From Ferrovum sp. PN-J185 (lineage in GTDB: Bacteria; Pseudomonadota; Gammaproteobacteria; Burkholderiales; Ferrovaceae), in contig NZ_LQZA01000003.1 in assembly GCF_001581925.1 (NCBI RefSeq), positions 1 to 64,000 of the forward strand: 64,000 nt of DNA. Direction: 5' to 3'. The notes beneath the pieces were generated by a model. It did no database searches. It saw nothing but the letters and a program-made list of their open reading frames with translations, and was not told the origin of the DNA. The translations under genes and the position numbers were made by a program. This document shows positions 22,591 to 32,021 of the stretch, piece by piece (the first letter of the stretch is position 1; each line of letters begins with the position of its first letter).

Positions 22591-24927
22591 ATGAAAATAT
22601 GGGACTTATTAAAAAAATTACTAAATTCAAATGAATCTCAGTATGTAAATAATAGGAACAATGATTCAAAAATCGTTACAAACATAGTACATGACTTAAC
22701 TACTGAAAATAATAAAAATCAAATTGAAACAAAAGGGAAGGCTTTAATCGATTCAATTACTAGCAATAAAATCACAAAATCTTATATTGACAATGTGTCT
22801 TTAAAAAATATTTCTCTAGACATGTATCAATCCATCGATATTGATGATGACTTTAATATGAAATTAATTGAATTTAATAAAATAACAAAGAAGTATGAAA
22901 ATATTAAAAGTAGTTCTGTTGATATTGATTTCAATAAATTTAAACTAAAATATGACAATATATTAAATAAAGCTCAACTAATCGCTGCAACCACAATAAA
23001 TGGACCTCTTTTAATTATTGCAGGCGCAGGAAGTGGAAAAACAACAACAGTTGTATATAGGGTAAGTTATTTAATTGAGAATAATATTAACCCTGAATCT
23101 ATAGTACTTTTAACTTTCACTAGAAAAGCAGCAAATGAAATGAAAGATAGAGTATCAAATTTGATGGGTTTACAAAGTACCTCTAATATTTTTGCAGGCA
23201 CATTTCATTCATTTTCAAATTATATTTTACGAAAGTATTCAACTATCCTTGGTATTCCACAAAATTTTACAATTATTGACAGCGAAGATGCTGCAGACAT
23301 AATTAGTTTCATTAAGTCAGAAATTGATTTAGAAAAAAAAGAAAAAACATTTCCTGCTAAAAATAGGTTGGCTAATATTTTTAGTATGTCTCGAAATATG
23401 GAAATTCCAATACCTGAATTAATAATAAAAAAACATAAAGACATAATTGACTTTACAAAAGAAATTGAAGAACTTTTTAAAGTTTTCATGCAATATAAAA
23501 AAGTAAAAAATCTTTTTGATTATGACGATTTAATGGATGAACTATTAGATGGTTTGGAAAAGAATAGCTTATTCAAAAAAATAATAAATGAAAAATATTC
23601 ATATATTATGGTGGATGAATATCAAGACACAAACAATGTTCAAAGAAGAATTGTTAATTTATTAGCGGGTTCAAAAAATAACATTATGGTCGTTGGTGAT
23701 GATTCTCAAAGTATTTACGCATTTAGAGGTGCTAATTTTGAAAATATAATTAGATTCCCGGAATCATTCCCTAACTGTAAAGTAATTAAGCTTGAAGAAA
23801 ACTATAGAAGTAACCAAGGGATATTAAACTTTGTAAACTCAATTAATGATAATGCAAAAATTGGCTTCAAAAAGTACTTATTCACAAATAGAAATACAAT
23901 GTGGTTACCTAAAGTTAAAGGTTTGGGATCTGATTATGATGAGGCAGTATTTATAGCTGATCGAATAATTGAACTACGCGATCGTGGTATAGCTCTAGAT
24001 CAAATTGCGGTTATTTATCGAGCTGGACATCACGCAAATTTTGTAGAAGCTGAGCTATTAAAACGAAGTATAAATTATATAAAATTTGGTGGAATTAAAT
24101 TTATCGAAAAAAAACATATAAAAGATGTCCTTGCATTCTTTAGAGTATCCGTAAATATTCTTGATGAAGTTTCATGGCATAGAATTCTAAAATTATTACC
24201 ACAAATTGGAAATATCAAGGCCACACGAATTATTCAAACAATAAACCAATGCAATGGAAGATTAGATATCAAAGACCACAAAATAGGAGCTAGTAGTTTA
24301 TTAAAGGAATTATTTGTTCTCTTAGTTGAAATTACAAATGATAGTTTGCCGCTATCTTCAAAGCTTTTAAAGATTATTGATTTTTATTCTCCGCTACTTA
24401 AAGCCGAAGTCTCTGATTTTAACTCCAGAATGTTAGATATAGAGGTAATTAAAAAACTAATTCAAAATTATACAGATATTGAAAAGTTTTTATCTGATTT
24501 TGCTCTAGACCCTCCATCAAATAAATTCAACAATGCAATAGATCCTTTAATTGAGGAACGAGAGGAAAAGTCAGTTATATTAACAACAGTTCATTCCTCA
24601 AAAGGCCTAGAGTGGTATTGTGTATTTGTTTGTCATCTTCTCGACGGTCTTTTCCCAGGTGTAAAAAGTATTAAAAACATTGAGGATATAGAAGAAGAAA
24701 GAAGATTATTTTATGTTGCATGTAGTAGGGCTAAAGAAGAACTTTATCTAACTTTTCCAAGCTATGTTTCTTCGTATAATGGTTTTTTTAATCTACCACT
24801 CCTAGATCGTCTTTTAAAAGGACTTTCAACAATGAACTGTCGTTTAAAACAACGCGATCAATCCACACTCCTACAACGTCCCTCAAAAAAATACACTAAC
24901 ATAAATAGTCGTTTAAAACGACAGTAA
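22591..24927 (+). CDS. UvrD/Rep-type superfamily 1 DNA helicase with N-terminal extension
   Basis: 778 residues. The SF1A motifs are complete: Walker A AGAGSGKTTT near residue 146, Ia LTFTRKAANEM, II MVDEYQDTN near 340, III VVGDDSQSIYAFRGA, IV LEENYRSNQGI, V TTVHSSKGLEW and VI EEERRLFYVACSRAKEELYL. It should unwind DNA 3'-5' using ATP. About 130 N-terminal residues before LNKAQLIAATT match no helicase part I know and are Lys/Asn-rich. It is much more AT-rich than the core genes and lies beside tRNA-Met, so it is probably not the housekeeping UvrD. The last 35 codons overlap short palindromic repeats. Confidence 0.9.
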   Translation: MKIWDLLKKLLNSNESQYVNNRNNDSKIVTNIVHDLTTENNKNQIETKGKALIDSITSNKITKSYIDNVSLKNISLDMYQSIDIDDDFNMKLIEFNKITKKYENIKSSSVDIDFNKFKLKYDNILNKAQLIAATTINGPLLIIAGAGSGKTTTVVYRVSYLIENNINPESIVLLTFTRKAANEMKDRVSNLMGLQSTSNIFAGTFHSFSNYILRKYSTILGIPQNFTIIDSEDAADIISFIKSEIDLEKKEKTFPAKNRLANIFSMSRNMEIPIPELIIKKHKDIIDFTKEIEELFKVFMQYKKVKNLFDYDDLMDELLDGLEKNSLFKKIINEKYSYIMVDEYQDTNNVQRRIVNLLAGSKNNIMVVGDDSQSIYAFRGANFENIIRFPESFPNCKVIKLEENYRSNQGILNFVNSINDNAKIGFKKYLFTNRNTMWLPKVKGLGSDYDEAVFIADRIIELRDRGIALDQIAVIYRAGHHANFVEAELLKRSINYIKFGGIKFIEKKHIKDVLAFFRVSVNILDEVSWHRILKLLPQIGNIKATRIIQTINQCNGRLDIKDHKIGASSLLKELFVLLVEITNDSLPLSSKLLKIIDFYSPLLKAEVSDFNSRMLDIEVIKKLIQNYTDIEKFLSDFALDPPSNKFNNAIDPLIEEREEKSVILTTVHSSKGLEWYCVFVCHLLDGLFPGVKSIKNIEDIEEERRLFYVACSRAKEELYLTFPSYVSSYNGFFNLPLLDRLLKGLSTMNCRLKQRDQSTLLQRPSKKYTNINSRLKRQ
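24809..24823. repeat. Repeat copy GTCTTTTAAAAGGAC
   Basis: Contains a perfect 10-bp palindrome CTTTTAAAAG inside GTC...GAC arms. It lies in the 3' coding part of the helicase gene, 30 bp before a related repeat, and resembles the palindrome at 21,472. Confidence 0.35.
24839..24850. repeat. Direct repeat GTCGTTTAAAAC, copy 1
   Basis: Twelve bases identical to 24,908-24,919. Continues as AACG, so the palindrome of copy 2 is imperfect here. It encodes residues of the helicase tail. Confidence 0.5.
24908..24924. repeat. Direct repeat GTCGTTTAAAAC, copy 2, with palindromic extension
   Basis: GTCGTTT-A-AAACGAC is a 7-bp inverted repeat around one base and overlaps the last codons of the helicase gene. 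It is 69 bp from the matching 12 bases at 24,839. Could be an operator, an attachment core or a weak terminator stem; no T-run follows. Confidence 0.5.
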
Positions 24928-25020
24928 AACCCACGTCAAAAATGTGTACCAACTGTGTGATTAAATTTGGATAGACCAAAACCGGATCCAACTGCCGATT
25001 CTACTGAATCATTGACTGTA

Positions 25021-25050
25021 TTGAATGGCTGACGTCAAATATGTTAAACT
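25021..25050 (+). promoter_or_regulatory. Candidate promoter of tRNA-Met
   Basis: TTGAAT (25,021-25,026) and TAAACT (25,045-25,050) are spaced by 18 bp and end ten bases before the tRNA, a reasonable sigma-70 arrangement. A perfect GACGTC palindrome lies in the spacer. Confidence 0.4.
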
Positions 25051-25059
25051 TATGTTCTT

Positions 25060-25136
<77 letters not shown>

Positions 25137-25342
25137 TTATCTAAAAATACTTCTAGCTTTTGTTAGCAGTTATTCAATTACACTTTTCTTTTCAAATTCA
25201 TATCATTCATTTTTAAGTAATTATTCATTAGTAGTTTGGTAGTATTTTTGTATATATAAACTACCAATTCTTAATCCTGTAAAAAAACACCTGTTTTAAT
25301 TTAAAATAAAATTAAATGCATAATTAAGCATGGAGAATTCAA
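25137..25342. other. Intergenic AT-rich stretch with one stem-loop
   Basis: No coding frame is seen. TTGGTAGT (25,236-25,243) pairs perfectly with ACTACCAA (25,260-25,267) around a 16-base AT loop. No T-run follows, so it is not a clear terminator for the tRNA; it may be a regulatory structure or chance. Confidence 0.4.
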
Positions 25343-25765
25343 ATGCTCTTAAAATGTCATGAATGTAAAACCGTCAATAAACTTCCCACTGAAAAGCTTA
25401 ATCTAGCTCCAAAATGTGGCTCATGTTCAACGTAATTGTTAAGCTATCCTATTGATTTAAATGGTGAAACCTTTAAAGATATTATAGAAAAATCTCCCAT
25501 TCCAATACTCATCGATTTCTGGGCCGTTTGGTGTGGGCCGTGTAAAAGCTTCGCACCTATATTTACTAATGCAGCAAAAAAGTTTGGCAAAAAAGTTATT
25601 TTTTGTAAGGTAAATACCGATGCAGAGCCAACCCTTGCCAGTCAGTATCAAATTCGTTCAATACCTACATTAATCGCATTTAAAAACGGGATTGAAACAA
25701 ATCGCGTTAGTGGGGCACTACCACCATTACAATTGGAGGGGCTGATAAATAGTTTACTTTATTGA
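25343..25765 (+). pseudogene. trxC: Thioredoxin 2 (TrxC-like) interrupted by an in-frame stop
   Basis: The frame starts at an ATG with GGAG eight bases upstream and reads MLLKCHECKTVNKLPTEKLN, then KCGSC: the N-terminal zinc ribbon of thioredoxin 2 with its two CxxC pairs. A TAA stop at 25,433-25,435 follows, and the same frame continues directly into a full thioredoxin domain with PILIDFWAVWCGPCK (active site CGPC) and the cis-proline SIPTLIAF. One base change (for example CAA to TAA) would restore a single ~140-residue TrxC. A TTG directly after the stop could restart the thioredoxin domain alone. Glutathione peroxidase follows. Confidence 0.78.
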
Positions 25766-25845
25766 TTTTAAAGAAAAAGATTTCAAAAAAAGAAACTTTA
25801 ATCATTGTCCTATCTCTAATAAAAAAATTAAAGGACTTAAGAGAT

Positions 25846-26397
25846 ATGAACAAATTTAAATTATTTTTCCTAATCGTATTAATCTTAACTGGAAACGCTT
25901 TTGCTGAAACCTGCCCCACATCACTAAACTACACATTTCCTAGACTGCAAGACAATCATCCTCAATCATTATGTCAATATAAGGGCAAAGTTGTTATGGT
26001 TGTTAATACCGCTAGTTATTGTGGTTTTACTCCACAATACGAGAGCCTTGAAAGAATCTATAGCCATTATAAAAACAAAGGATTAGTTATCCTTGGTTTT
26101 CCTTCTAATGATTTTGGTCATCAAGAACCTGGTTCTAACCAGGAAATTGCAGATTTTTGTAGTAAAACCTATGGCGTAAAGTTTCCAATGTTTGGTAAAT
26201 CTGACGTCATCGGGCGCCAAGCTAACCCATTATTTAAATATTTAACTCAAATCACCAAAGATGCCCCCACCTGGAACTTTCATAAGTATCTGATTAATAA
26301 AAAAGGAAAAGTGGTTGCAAGCTATGCGAGTGATGCAGATCCAGAATCTCCAGAATTCACTAAACAAGTTAATTCACTTTTAGAAGAGAAACCTTAA
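25846..26397 (+). CDS. Exported glutathione peroxidase family protein
   Basis: 183 residues from the start at 25,846, which places a signal peptide (KLFFLIVLILTGNAFA before ETCPT) correctly; the longer frame from 25,762 has an implausible lysine-rich extension. The catalytic Cys is in VVNTASYCGFTPQY, with GFPSNDFGHQEPG (Gln) and TWNFHKYLI (Trp, Asn) completing the active site. It reduces hydroperoxides with thiols, probably in the periplasm. It follows trxC closely, so the two may form a redox unit. Confidence 0.88.
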   Translation: MNKFKLFFLIVLILTGNAFAETCPTSLNYTFPRLQDNHPQSLCQYKGKVVMVVNTASYCGFTPQYESLERIYSHYKNKGLVILGFPSNDFGHQEPGSNQEIADFCSKTYGVKFPMFGKSDVIGRQANPLFKYLTQITKDAPTWNFHKYLINKKGKVVASYASDADPESPEFTKQVNSLLEEKP

Positions 26398-26436
26398 CTC
26401 AATTAACGCGTATTTTCTGTTAAAATTCACAGTCTT

Positions 26437-27768
26437 GTGACTAAAAAACTTTTTATACGCACTTTCGGCTGTCAAATGAATGAGTATGACTCAGGTAAGA
26501 TGGCCGATCTTTTGCAATCAACCAACAACTTCGTCCGCACAGACTCTCCTGATAATGCCGACGTAGTGATTCTTAATACCTGCTCGATTCGGGAAAAAGC
26601 TGAAGATAAAGTTTTTTCTGACTTAGGTAGACTCAATGAATTAAAACAATCTCGCCCGAACCTAATTATCGCGGTGGGTGGGTGCGTGGCATCGCAAGAA
26701 GGGGAGTCAATTATTGAAAGAGCTCCTTATGTGGATCTCGTATTTGGACCTCAAACGTTACATCGGCTCCCAGAATTAATAGCCTCAAGAGAGGCTACTG
26801 GATTACCTCAAATAGATATTTCCTTCCCTGAAATTGAAAAGTTTGATGCTCTTCCGACGCCTGAAGCAAACGGTCCTACTGCATTTGTTTCTATCATGGA
26901 AGGCTGCAGTAAATATTGTACTTTTTGTGTTGTACCTTATACACGAGGTGAAGAGTTTTCTAGGCCTTTTATAGATATACTTAAAGAAATCAGTGAGTTA
27001 GTCAAACAAGGAGTCAAAGAGGTAACTCTCTTAGGACAAAACGTTAACGCTTGGCAAAACACAGATGAACATGGCAATGACTTAGATTTTGCTTGGTTAA
27101 TTGAACAGACTCACAACATTATTGGGTTAGAACGTATCCGTTTTACCACAAGTCATCCGTTAGAATTTAACGACAATCTAATCGAGGCTTTTGGACGTTT
27201 TCCAAAACTGATGAACCAAGTTCATTTACCTGTCCAATCAGGCTCGGATAAAGTACTGGGCCAAATGAAAAGAGGGTACACGGCAAAACAGTATTTAGAA
27301 ATTATTAAAAAACTCAAAGAAGTATGCCCTACCATATCCATTACCAGTGATTTTATTGTAGGTTTCCCTGGCGAAACAGAAGAAGATTTTCAAAAAACAC
27401 TTGATTTAATTGATCTAGTAAATTTTGATGGTAGCTACGCATTTATCTACAGCCCCAGACCTGGAACACCAGCAGCCAAACTTCTAGATAACGTTCCAGA
27501 AGAGATAAAGAAGGAACGTCTAACAAGGTTGCTTAAGAAAACAGACTCCTTCAATATCAAATATAGCCAAGATATGGTTGGTACAGTTCAGCATGTTTTA
27601 GTTGATGGTTTTTCAAAAAGACACACTGATCAACTAAGAGGAAAAACCACCAATAACCGTGTTGTCAATTTCGCTGGAAACCCACGATTAATTGGTCAAA
27701 TTGTCCCAATTAAAATCACTTCAATTGCTCATTTCTCACTCCGTGGTGAAATTCAAATTAATACATGA
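26437..27768 (+). CDS. miaB: tRNA-2-methylthio-N6-isopentenyladenosine synthase
   Basis: 443 residues. It adds a methylthio group to i6A37 of tRNAs. The N-terminal UPF0004 domain has its three cysteines ([30 protein letters not shown]). The radical-SAM cluster motif [17 protein letters not shown] lies near residue 155-170, and a TRAM domain ends the protein. A GTG start is used. It begins the conserved miaB-phoH-ybeY-corC-lnt operon; phoH overlaps its end by 4 bp. Confidence 0.96.
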   Translation: MTKKLFIRTFGCQMNEYDSGKMADLLQSTNNFVRTDSPDNADVVILNTCSIREKAEDKVFSDLGRLNELKQSRPNLIIAVGGCVASQEGESIIERAPYVDLVFGPQTLHRLPELIASREATGLPQIDISFPEIEKFDALPTPEANGPTAFVSIMEGCSKYCTFCVVPYTRGEEFSRPFIDILKEISELVKQGVKEVTLLGQNVNAWQNTDEHGNDLDFAWLIEQTHNIIGLERIRFTTSHPLEFNDNLIEAFGRFPKLMNQVHLPVQSGSDKVLGQMKRGYTAKQYLEIIKKLKEVCPTISITSDFIVGFPGETEEDFQKTLDLIDLVNFDGSYAFIYSPRPGTPAAKLLDNVPEEIKKERLTRLLKKTDSFNIKYSQDMVGTVQHVLVDGFSKRHTDQLRGKTTNNRVVNFAGNPRLIGQIVPIKITSIAHFSLRGEIQINT

Positions 27769-28706
27769 GTATTTTAGAATTAGAACTCACTCCATTAAAT
27801 AATCAGCAACTAGCTAATTTATGTGGGGTATTAGATGAAAATCTTAAGTACCTAGAGAAATCTCTAGGTGTTGTTCTTAGAAGACGTGGAGCACATATTA
27901 CTATTCAAGGTGACAGTGAGTTAATCAAAGAAACCGCACAAATTATTCAAGAGCTATATAAATATTCCGACCAAATGTTAGAACAAAACGACATTGATCA
28001 ATATTTACAAACCATTAAGAATATTGTTGATAGTAATCCTGTCGCATTACAACTCAATCGCAGCGATTTTAGAATTAAAACACAAAAGCAAGCACAGTAT
28101 CTTCAACAAATAAAAGACCATGTTGTGACTTTCGGCGTGGGTCCTGCGGGAACCGGAAAAACTTACTTAGCTGTAGCTTCAGCCGTTGATGCACTTGAGA
28201 GAAATCTTGTTAGACGAATAGTACTTGTTCGGCCTGCCGTTGAAGCTGGAGAAAAACTAGGTTTTTTACCAGGGGATTTGTCACAAAAGGTTGATCCTTA
28301 TCTAAGGCCCTTATACGATGCATTATACGACTTAATGGGATATGAAAAGGTTAGTCGATTATTTGAAAGAAATGTGATTGAAATTGCACCGCTAGCTTTT
28401 ATGCGCGGTAGGACTTTAAATCATAGTTTTATTATTCTAGATGAAGCTCAAAATACCACTCCCGAACAAATGAAAATGTTTCTTACACGAATCGGATTTG
28501 GCACTAAAGCAGTTATAACAGGAGATGTCACACAAATTGACCTAAGTCGCCATCAAAAAAGTGGCTTAATTGATGCACGAAATGTCCTCTCTAAAGTAGA
28601 GGGTATTGCATTTACGATTTTTCAAACAGAAGATGTAGTAAGACATCCTCTTGTACAGCAAATTGTAAACGCCTATGAAATCCACTCTAAATCAAGTCAT
28701 TATTAA
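27765..28706 (+). CDS. ybeZ: PhoH-like ATPase (YbeZ)
   Basis: 313 residues with Walker [13 protein letters not shown] near residue 125 and Walker [12 protein letters not shown] near 225, followed by [17 protein letters not shown]. YbeZ is a predicted RNA helicase-like ATPase that works with YbeY in rRNA maturation and stress survival. It overlaps the end of miaB by 4 bp and is 9 bp from ybeY, confirming the standard operon. Confidence 0.95.
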   Translation: MSILELELTPLNNQQLANLCGVLDENLKYLEKSLGVVLRRRGAHITIQGDSELIKETAQIIQELYKYSDQMLEQNDIDQYLQTIKNIVDSNPVALQLNRSDFRIKTQKQAQYLQQIKDHVVTFGVGPAGTGKTYLAVASAVDALERNLVRRIVLVRPAVEAGEKLGFLPGDLSQKVDPYLRPLYDALYDLMGYEKVSRLFERNVIEIAPLAFMRGRTLNHSFIILDEAQNTTPEQMKMFLTRIGFGTKAVITGDVTQIDLSRHQKSGLIDARNVLSKVEGIAFTIFQTEDVVRHPLVQQIVNAYEIHSKSSHY

Positions 28707-28715
28707 TCGCTTACA

Positions 28716-29171
28716 ATGACACAATATTCACTCACCCTACACTTTCAGTCGGCAAGTAGAACAACCGAACAACCAACACGCAGTCAATTCCAACGCTGGG
28801 CAAGAAAAGCATTGCTCAATTCCTGTGATATAACTCTACGTTTGGTAGATCGTCGTGAAGGAACTGAACTCAATACCCTTTACCGTCATAAAAATTACCC
28901 TACAAATGTGCTAACCTTTGAATTAGGTAAAAGCCATGATGGAAAAATTATTGGTGATATTGTTATTTGTTGCCCAGTAGTTAAAGAGGAAGCAAAACAA
29001 CAGAAAAAAAAATTACATGATCACTATGCCCATCTTTTAGTTCATGGAGTATTACATTTACAAGGATTTGATCATCAAAATAATAAACAAGCGAAAGAAA
29101 TGGAAACGTTAGAGATTAACATACTGAATTCATTACATATTCCTGATCCTTATCAAACTGAACACGAGTAA
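28716..29171 (+). CDS. ybeY: Endoribonuclease YbeY (rRNA maturation factor)
   Basis: 151 residues with the metal-binding signature HLLVHGVLHLQGFDHQN (HGxLHLxGxDH), which binds zinc. YbeY takes part in 16S rRNA 3'-end processing and ribosome quality control. PTNVLTFELG upstream is also conserved. It lies between ybeZ and corC with gaps under 10 bp. Confidence 0.95.
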   Translation: MTQYSLTLHFQSASRTTEQPTRSQFQRWARKALLNSCDITLRLVDRREGTELNTLYRHKNYPTNVLTFELGKSHDGKIIGDIVICCPVVKEEAKQQKKKLHDHYAHLLVHGVLHLQGFDHQNNKQAKEMETLEINILNSLHIPDPYQTEHE

Positions 29172-29173
29172 TT

Positions 29174-30022
29174 ATGACCGACGAAACACATAAGATTTCA
29201 TTAATAGAGCGACTCAGCCAATGGTTGCATCACGAACCAGAAACAAGAGAAGAGCTTATCGAAATTTTAAAGCATGCATTAGAAAAACATCTTCTTGATA
29301 CAGACGCACTGAGTATGATTGAAGGCGTACTTGGCGTCTCTGATATGCAAGTAAGGGACGTAATGATTCCAAGAGCACAGATGGATATCATCGATGTTGA
29401 CCAGAAACCCGAAGAATTTATCCCCTTTGTTATTGAAACTGCTCACTCTCGCTTCCCTGTGGTCGGAGAGAATAAAGACGATGTTATTGGTATCTTACTT
29501 GCTAAAGATTTATTACGGCTATACGCTGGTGAAGAAATTAATGTTAGAGATATTTTAAGACCTGCTGTATTTATTCCAGAATCAAAAAGACTCAATGTCT
29601 TACTAAGAGAATTTAGAGTCAAACGTAATCATATTGCCATTGTCGTTGATGAGTTTGGTGGCGTATCAGGATTAGTAACCATTGAGGATGTACTTGAGCA
29701 AATTGTTGGTGATATTGAAGATGAGTATGACTTTGATGAAACGGAAGATAATATTGTTCCAGACAGGATGGGAAAATACAGAGTTAAAGCACAAACCAAA
29801 TTAGAAGATTTCAATCAAATATTAGGTACTCACTTTCAATCTGATGATTTTGATACAGTGGGTGGTTTACTTATAAGTCATTTTGGCCATCTACCTAAAA
29901 GAGGTGAAAGGCTAATTTTTGAAAATTTATCAGTACAAATACTGCGTGCTGACAGTAGAAGAATTCATTCCATTTTAGTTAATAAAATAGATCATGCTGA
30001 AGAAAATACCAGCAATCATTGA
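29174..30022 (+). CDS. ybeX: CBS-domain protein CorC/YbeX
   Basis: 282 residues: two CBS domains (VRDVMIPRAQMDIID near 55, and DILRPAVFIPESKRL near 120) and a C-terminal CorC_HlyC transporter-associated domain (DTVGGLLISHFGHLPKRG). Linked to magnesium/cobalt efflux and to ribosome metabolism through the ybeZYX operon. It overlaps lnt by 29 bp in another frame. Confidence 0.94.
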   Translation: MTDETHKISLIERLSQWLHHEPETREELIEILKHALEKHLLDTDALSMIEGVLGVSDMQVRDVMIPRAQMDIIDVDQKPEEFIPFVIETAHSRFPVVGENKDDVIGILLAKDLLRLYAGEEINVRDILRPAVFIPESKRLNVLLREFRVKRNHIAIVVDEFGGVSGLVTIEDVLEQIVGDIEDEYDFDETEDNIVPDRMGKYRVKAQTKLEDFNQILGTHFQSDDFDTVGGLLISHFGHLPKRGERLIFENLSVQILRADSRRIHSILVNKIDHAEENTSNH

Positions 30023-31493
30023 GCTTCTTGCAACGCTCTCTGGCGCACTCGCTGTATCTGGATTTGCGCCATATAACTTTTGGCCTGCACCCATCTTATC
30101 ATTAACCGTACTCTTTCTACTGTGGCAAAGAGCAGGTAATGCGAAAGGCGCTGTAGAAATTGGTTTTTTATGGGGCATGGGATTTTTTGTCAGTGGCATT
30201 AGTTGGATAAATATTAGCCTCCATGATTTTGGTGGTATGCCTTTGTTATTATCTATTATCAGTATTTTATTGTTTGGTGCACTGTTATCCTGTTTTCCCG
30301 CTTTAGTTGGCTACTTTATTTTCAAGTTCCACCATTCACCTCATATACGTTGGCTACTCATTACCCCTTCTTTATGGACCTTATCCGAATGGATTAAAAG
30401 CTTTTTTCTTACGGGTTTTCCTTGGCTATCATTAGGTTATTCTCAAACACCGAATGGAATATTAAGCTCATGGACTCCAGTATTCGGTGTATTTGGTACA
30501 AGCTTTTTAATTGTTGCTGTAGCTGGTTTACTACTATTGCTGACAAAATCACAAAAAAATTTTCGTACCACAGCACTTTACTTATTGCTATTAATTTGTT
30601 TGTCTAGCGTTAGTTTTTTCTTGAAAAGAATTAATTGGACTCATCCAATAGGCGATACGGTTTCAGTAAGTCTATTACAAGGAAATTTTCCTCAAGACAA
30701 AAAGTTTGATGACAATATGATTCAATTGGCTTTAGAGAGGTATTTGACTATGGTTAACAATAGCCACAGCCAGTTAATTATTCTCCCTGAAAGCGCCTTT
30801 CCTGTTTTCCGTCAAGAGTTACCAGAGTATGTGACCGATGATTTAACTAATTTGGGGCGTACTCAAAACAGTGATATTTTGGTTGGGATTTTTGCAGAAC
30901 CTGAACCACATCAATACTACAACAGTGTATTTAGTTTCGGACATTCCCCCTCCCAAATCTACCATAAAGTACATTTAGTACCCTTTGGCGAATTTATTCC
31001 GCTCTCACCTATACTTAAACCTTTAATTAATTCTGTACTTAAAATCCCACTTGATGACCAACAATCAGGCTCTCTCCCTCAGCCACCCATGAGAGTGGCA
31101 GGACAACAAGTCGCTGTGGATATATGCTATGAAGATGTTTTTGGAGATCAAATTGTCAAAAGTCTTCCTCAAGCAACGATATTAGCAAATTTAACAAATG
31201 ATGCTTGGTTTGGTAAGTCAATCGGTCCTGAACAACATTTACAAATGGCTCAAACTCGCTCTCTTGAAACAGGGCGCCCTATGTTAAGAGCTACCAACAC
31301 CGGAGTTACAGCAATTATTGACGCTACCGGCCATATTATTAATCGTGCTCCTCGTGAAGAAATCTTTGTTCTAAACGGAGAAATACATGGCTATCAAGGT
31401 AATACTCCTTTTGATATCTTTGGTAATAGCGCAATAGTCTCTTTATGTATTATTATTTTGATACTAACAAAATATAGACGTAGGGTGAGGTAA
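29994..31493 (+). CDS. lnt: Apolipoprotein N-acyltransferase
   Basis: 499 residues with six N-terminal transmembrane helices and a periplasmic nitrilase-like domain. Catalytic residues are visible: Glu in LPESAFPVF (near 265), Lys in YHKVHLVPFGEFIP (near 325) and Cys in VDICYEDVFG (near 378). It transfers an acyl chain to the N-terminus of lipoproteins in the inner membrane. The lgt gene for the first step is at 63,046. Its end overlaps the dsbB start by 1 bp. Confidence 0.95.
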   Translation: MLKKIPAIIELLATLSGALAVSGFAPYNFWPAPILSLTVLFLLWQRAGNAKGAVEIGFLWGMGFFVSGISWINISLHDFGGMPLLLSIISILLFGALLSCFPALVGYFIFKFHHSPHIRWLLITPSLWTLSEWIKSFFLTGFPWLSLGYSQTPNGILSSWTPVFGVFGTSFLIVAVAGLLLLLTKSQKNFRTTALYLLLLICLSSVSFFLKRINWTHPIGDTVSVSLLQGNFPQDKKFDDNMIQLALERYLTMVNNSHSQLIILPESAFPVFRQELPEYVTDDLTNLGRTQNSDILVGIFAEPEPHQYYNSVFSFGHSPSQIYHKVHLVPFGEFIPLSPILKPLINSVLKIPLDDQQSGSLPQPPMRVAGQQVAVDICYEDVFGDQIVKSLPQATILANLTNDAWFGKSIGPEQHLQMAQTRSLETGRPMLRATNTGVTAIIDATGHIINRAPREEIFVLNGEIHGYQGNTPFDIFGNSAIVSLCIIILILTKYRRRVR

Positions 31494-31975
31494 TGAGTAG
31501 ACGCTTATTAAACGGTTTATCTCTAATCGGAATCATTGCTATACTCGCTTTCGCCCTTTATCTTCAGTATGTTAAAGGTGAAGATCCCTGCCCTTTGTGC
31601 ATTTTTCAGCGAATTGCTTATATTGCTTTAGCTGTTTGGATTCTCTTAGATTGGATCCACAATCCAAAAAGCTGGGGCGTCTATATTTATTCATTTTTTG
31701 AGATCATCTGTGCTTTAGGTGGTCTGATTATCGCAGGAAGACAAGTTTGGCTTCAGCATTTACCTCCCGATCTTGTTCCTGCCTGCGGACCTGGACTAAG
31801 TTATATATTGGCAACCCATCCTTTTTTTAAAGCTTTTTCTATTGTTTTACAAGGTTCTGGAGACTGTGCTGTGGTCACATGGCGTTTCCTTAATCTATCC
31901 ATTGCACAGTGGTCGTTGTGTTTATTTATTACCTTTCTGTTTTTAATCCTTATCAACTTGTTTAACCGTCGATAA
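31493..31975 (+). CDS. dsbB: Disulfide bond formation protein B
   Basis: 160 residues, four membrane helices. CPLCIFQRIAY is the first periplasmic cysteine pair, and two more cysteines (LVPACGPG and SGDCAVV) lie in the second periplasmic loop. DsbB reoxidises DsbA and passes electrons to ubiquinone, for which biosynthesis genes are present at 37.7-40.1 kb. Located between lnt and glyQ. Confidence 0.94.
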   Translation: MSRRLLNGLSLIGIIAILAFALYLQYVKGEDPCPLCIFQRIAYIALAVWILLDWIHNPKSWGVYIYSFFEIICALGGLIIAGRQVWLQHLPPDLVPACGPGLSYILATHPFFKAFSIVLQGSGDCAVVTWRFLNLSIAQWSLCLFITFLFLILINLFNRR

Positions 31976-32021
31976 GCGTCAATTGATCTGGTAACATGTG
32001 CAGATTAGGAGTTTTTACATT

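Noticed and set aside
24839-24924. A CRISPR array at the GTCGTTTAAAAC repeats.
   Set aside because: Only two 12-bp copies, inside a coding sequence, with no further repeats and no cas genes.
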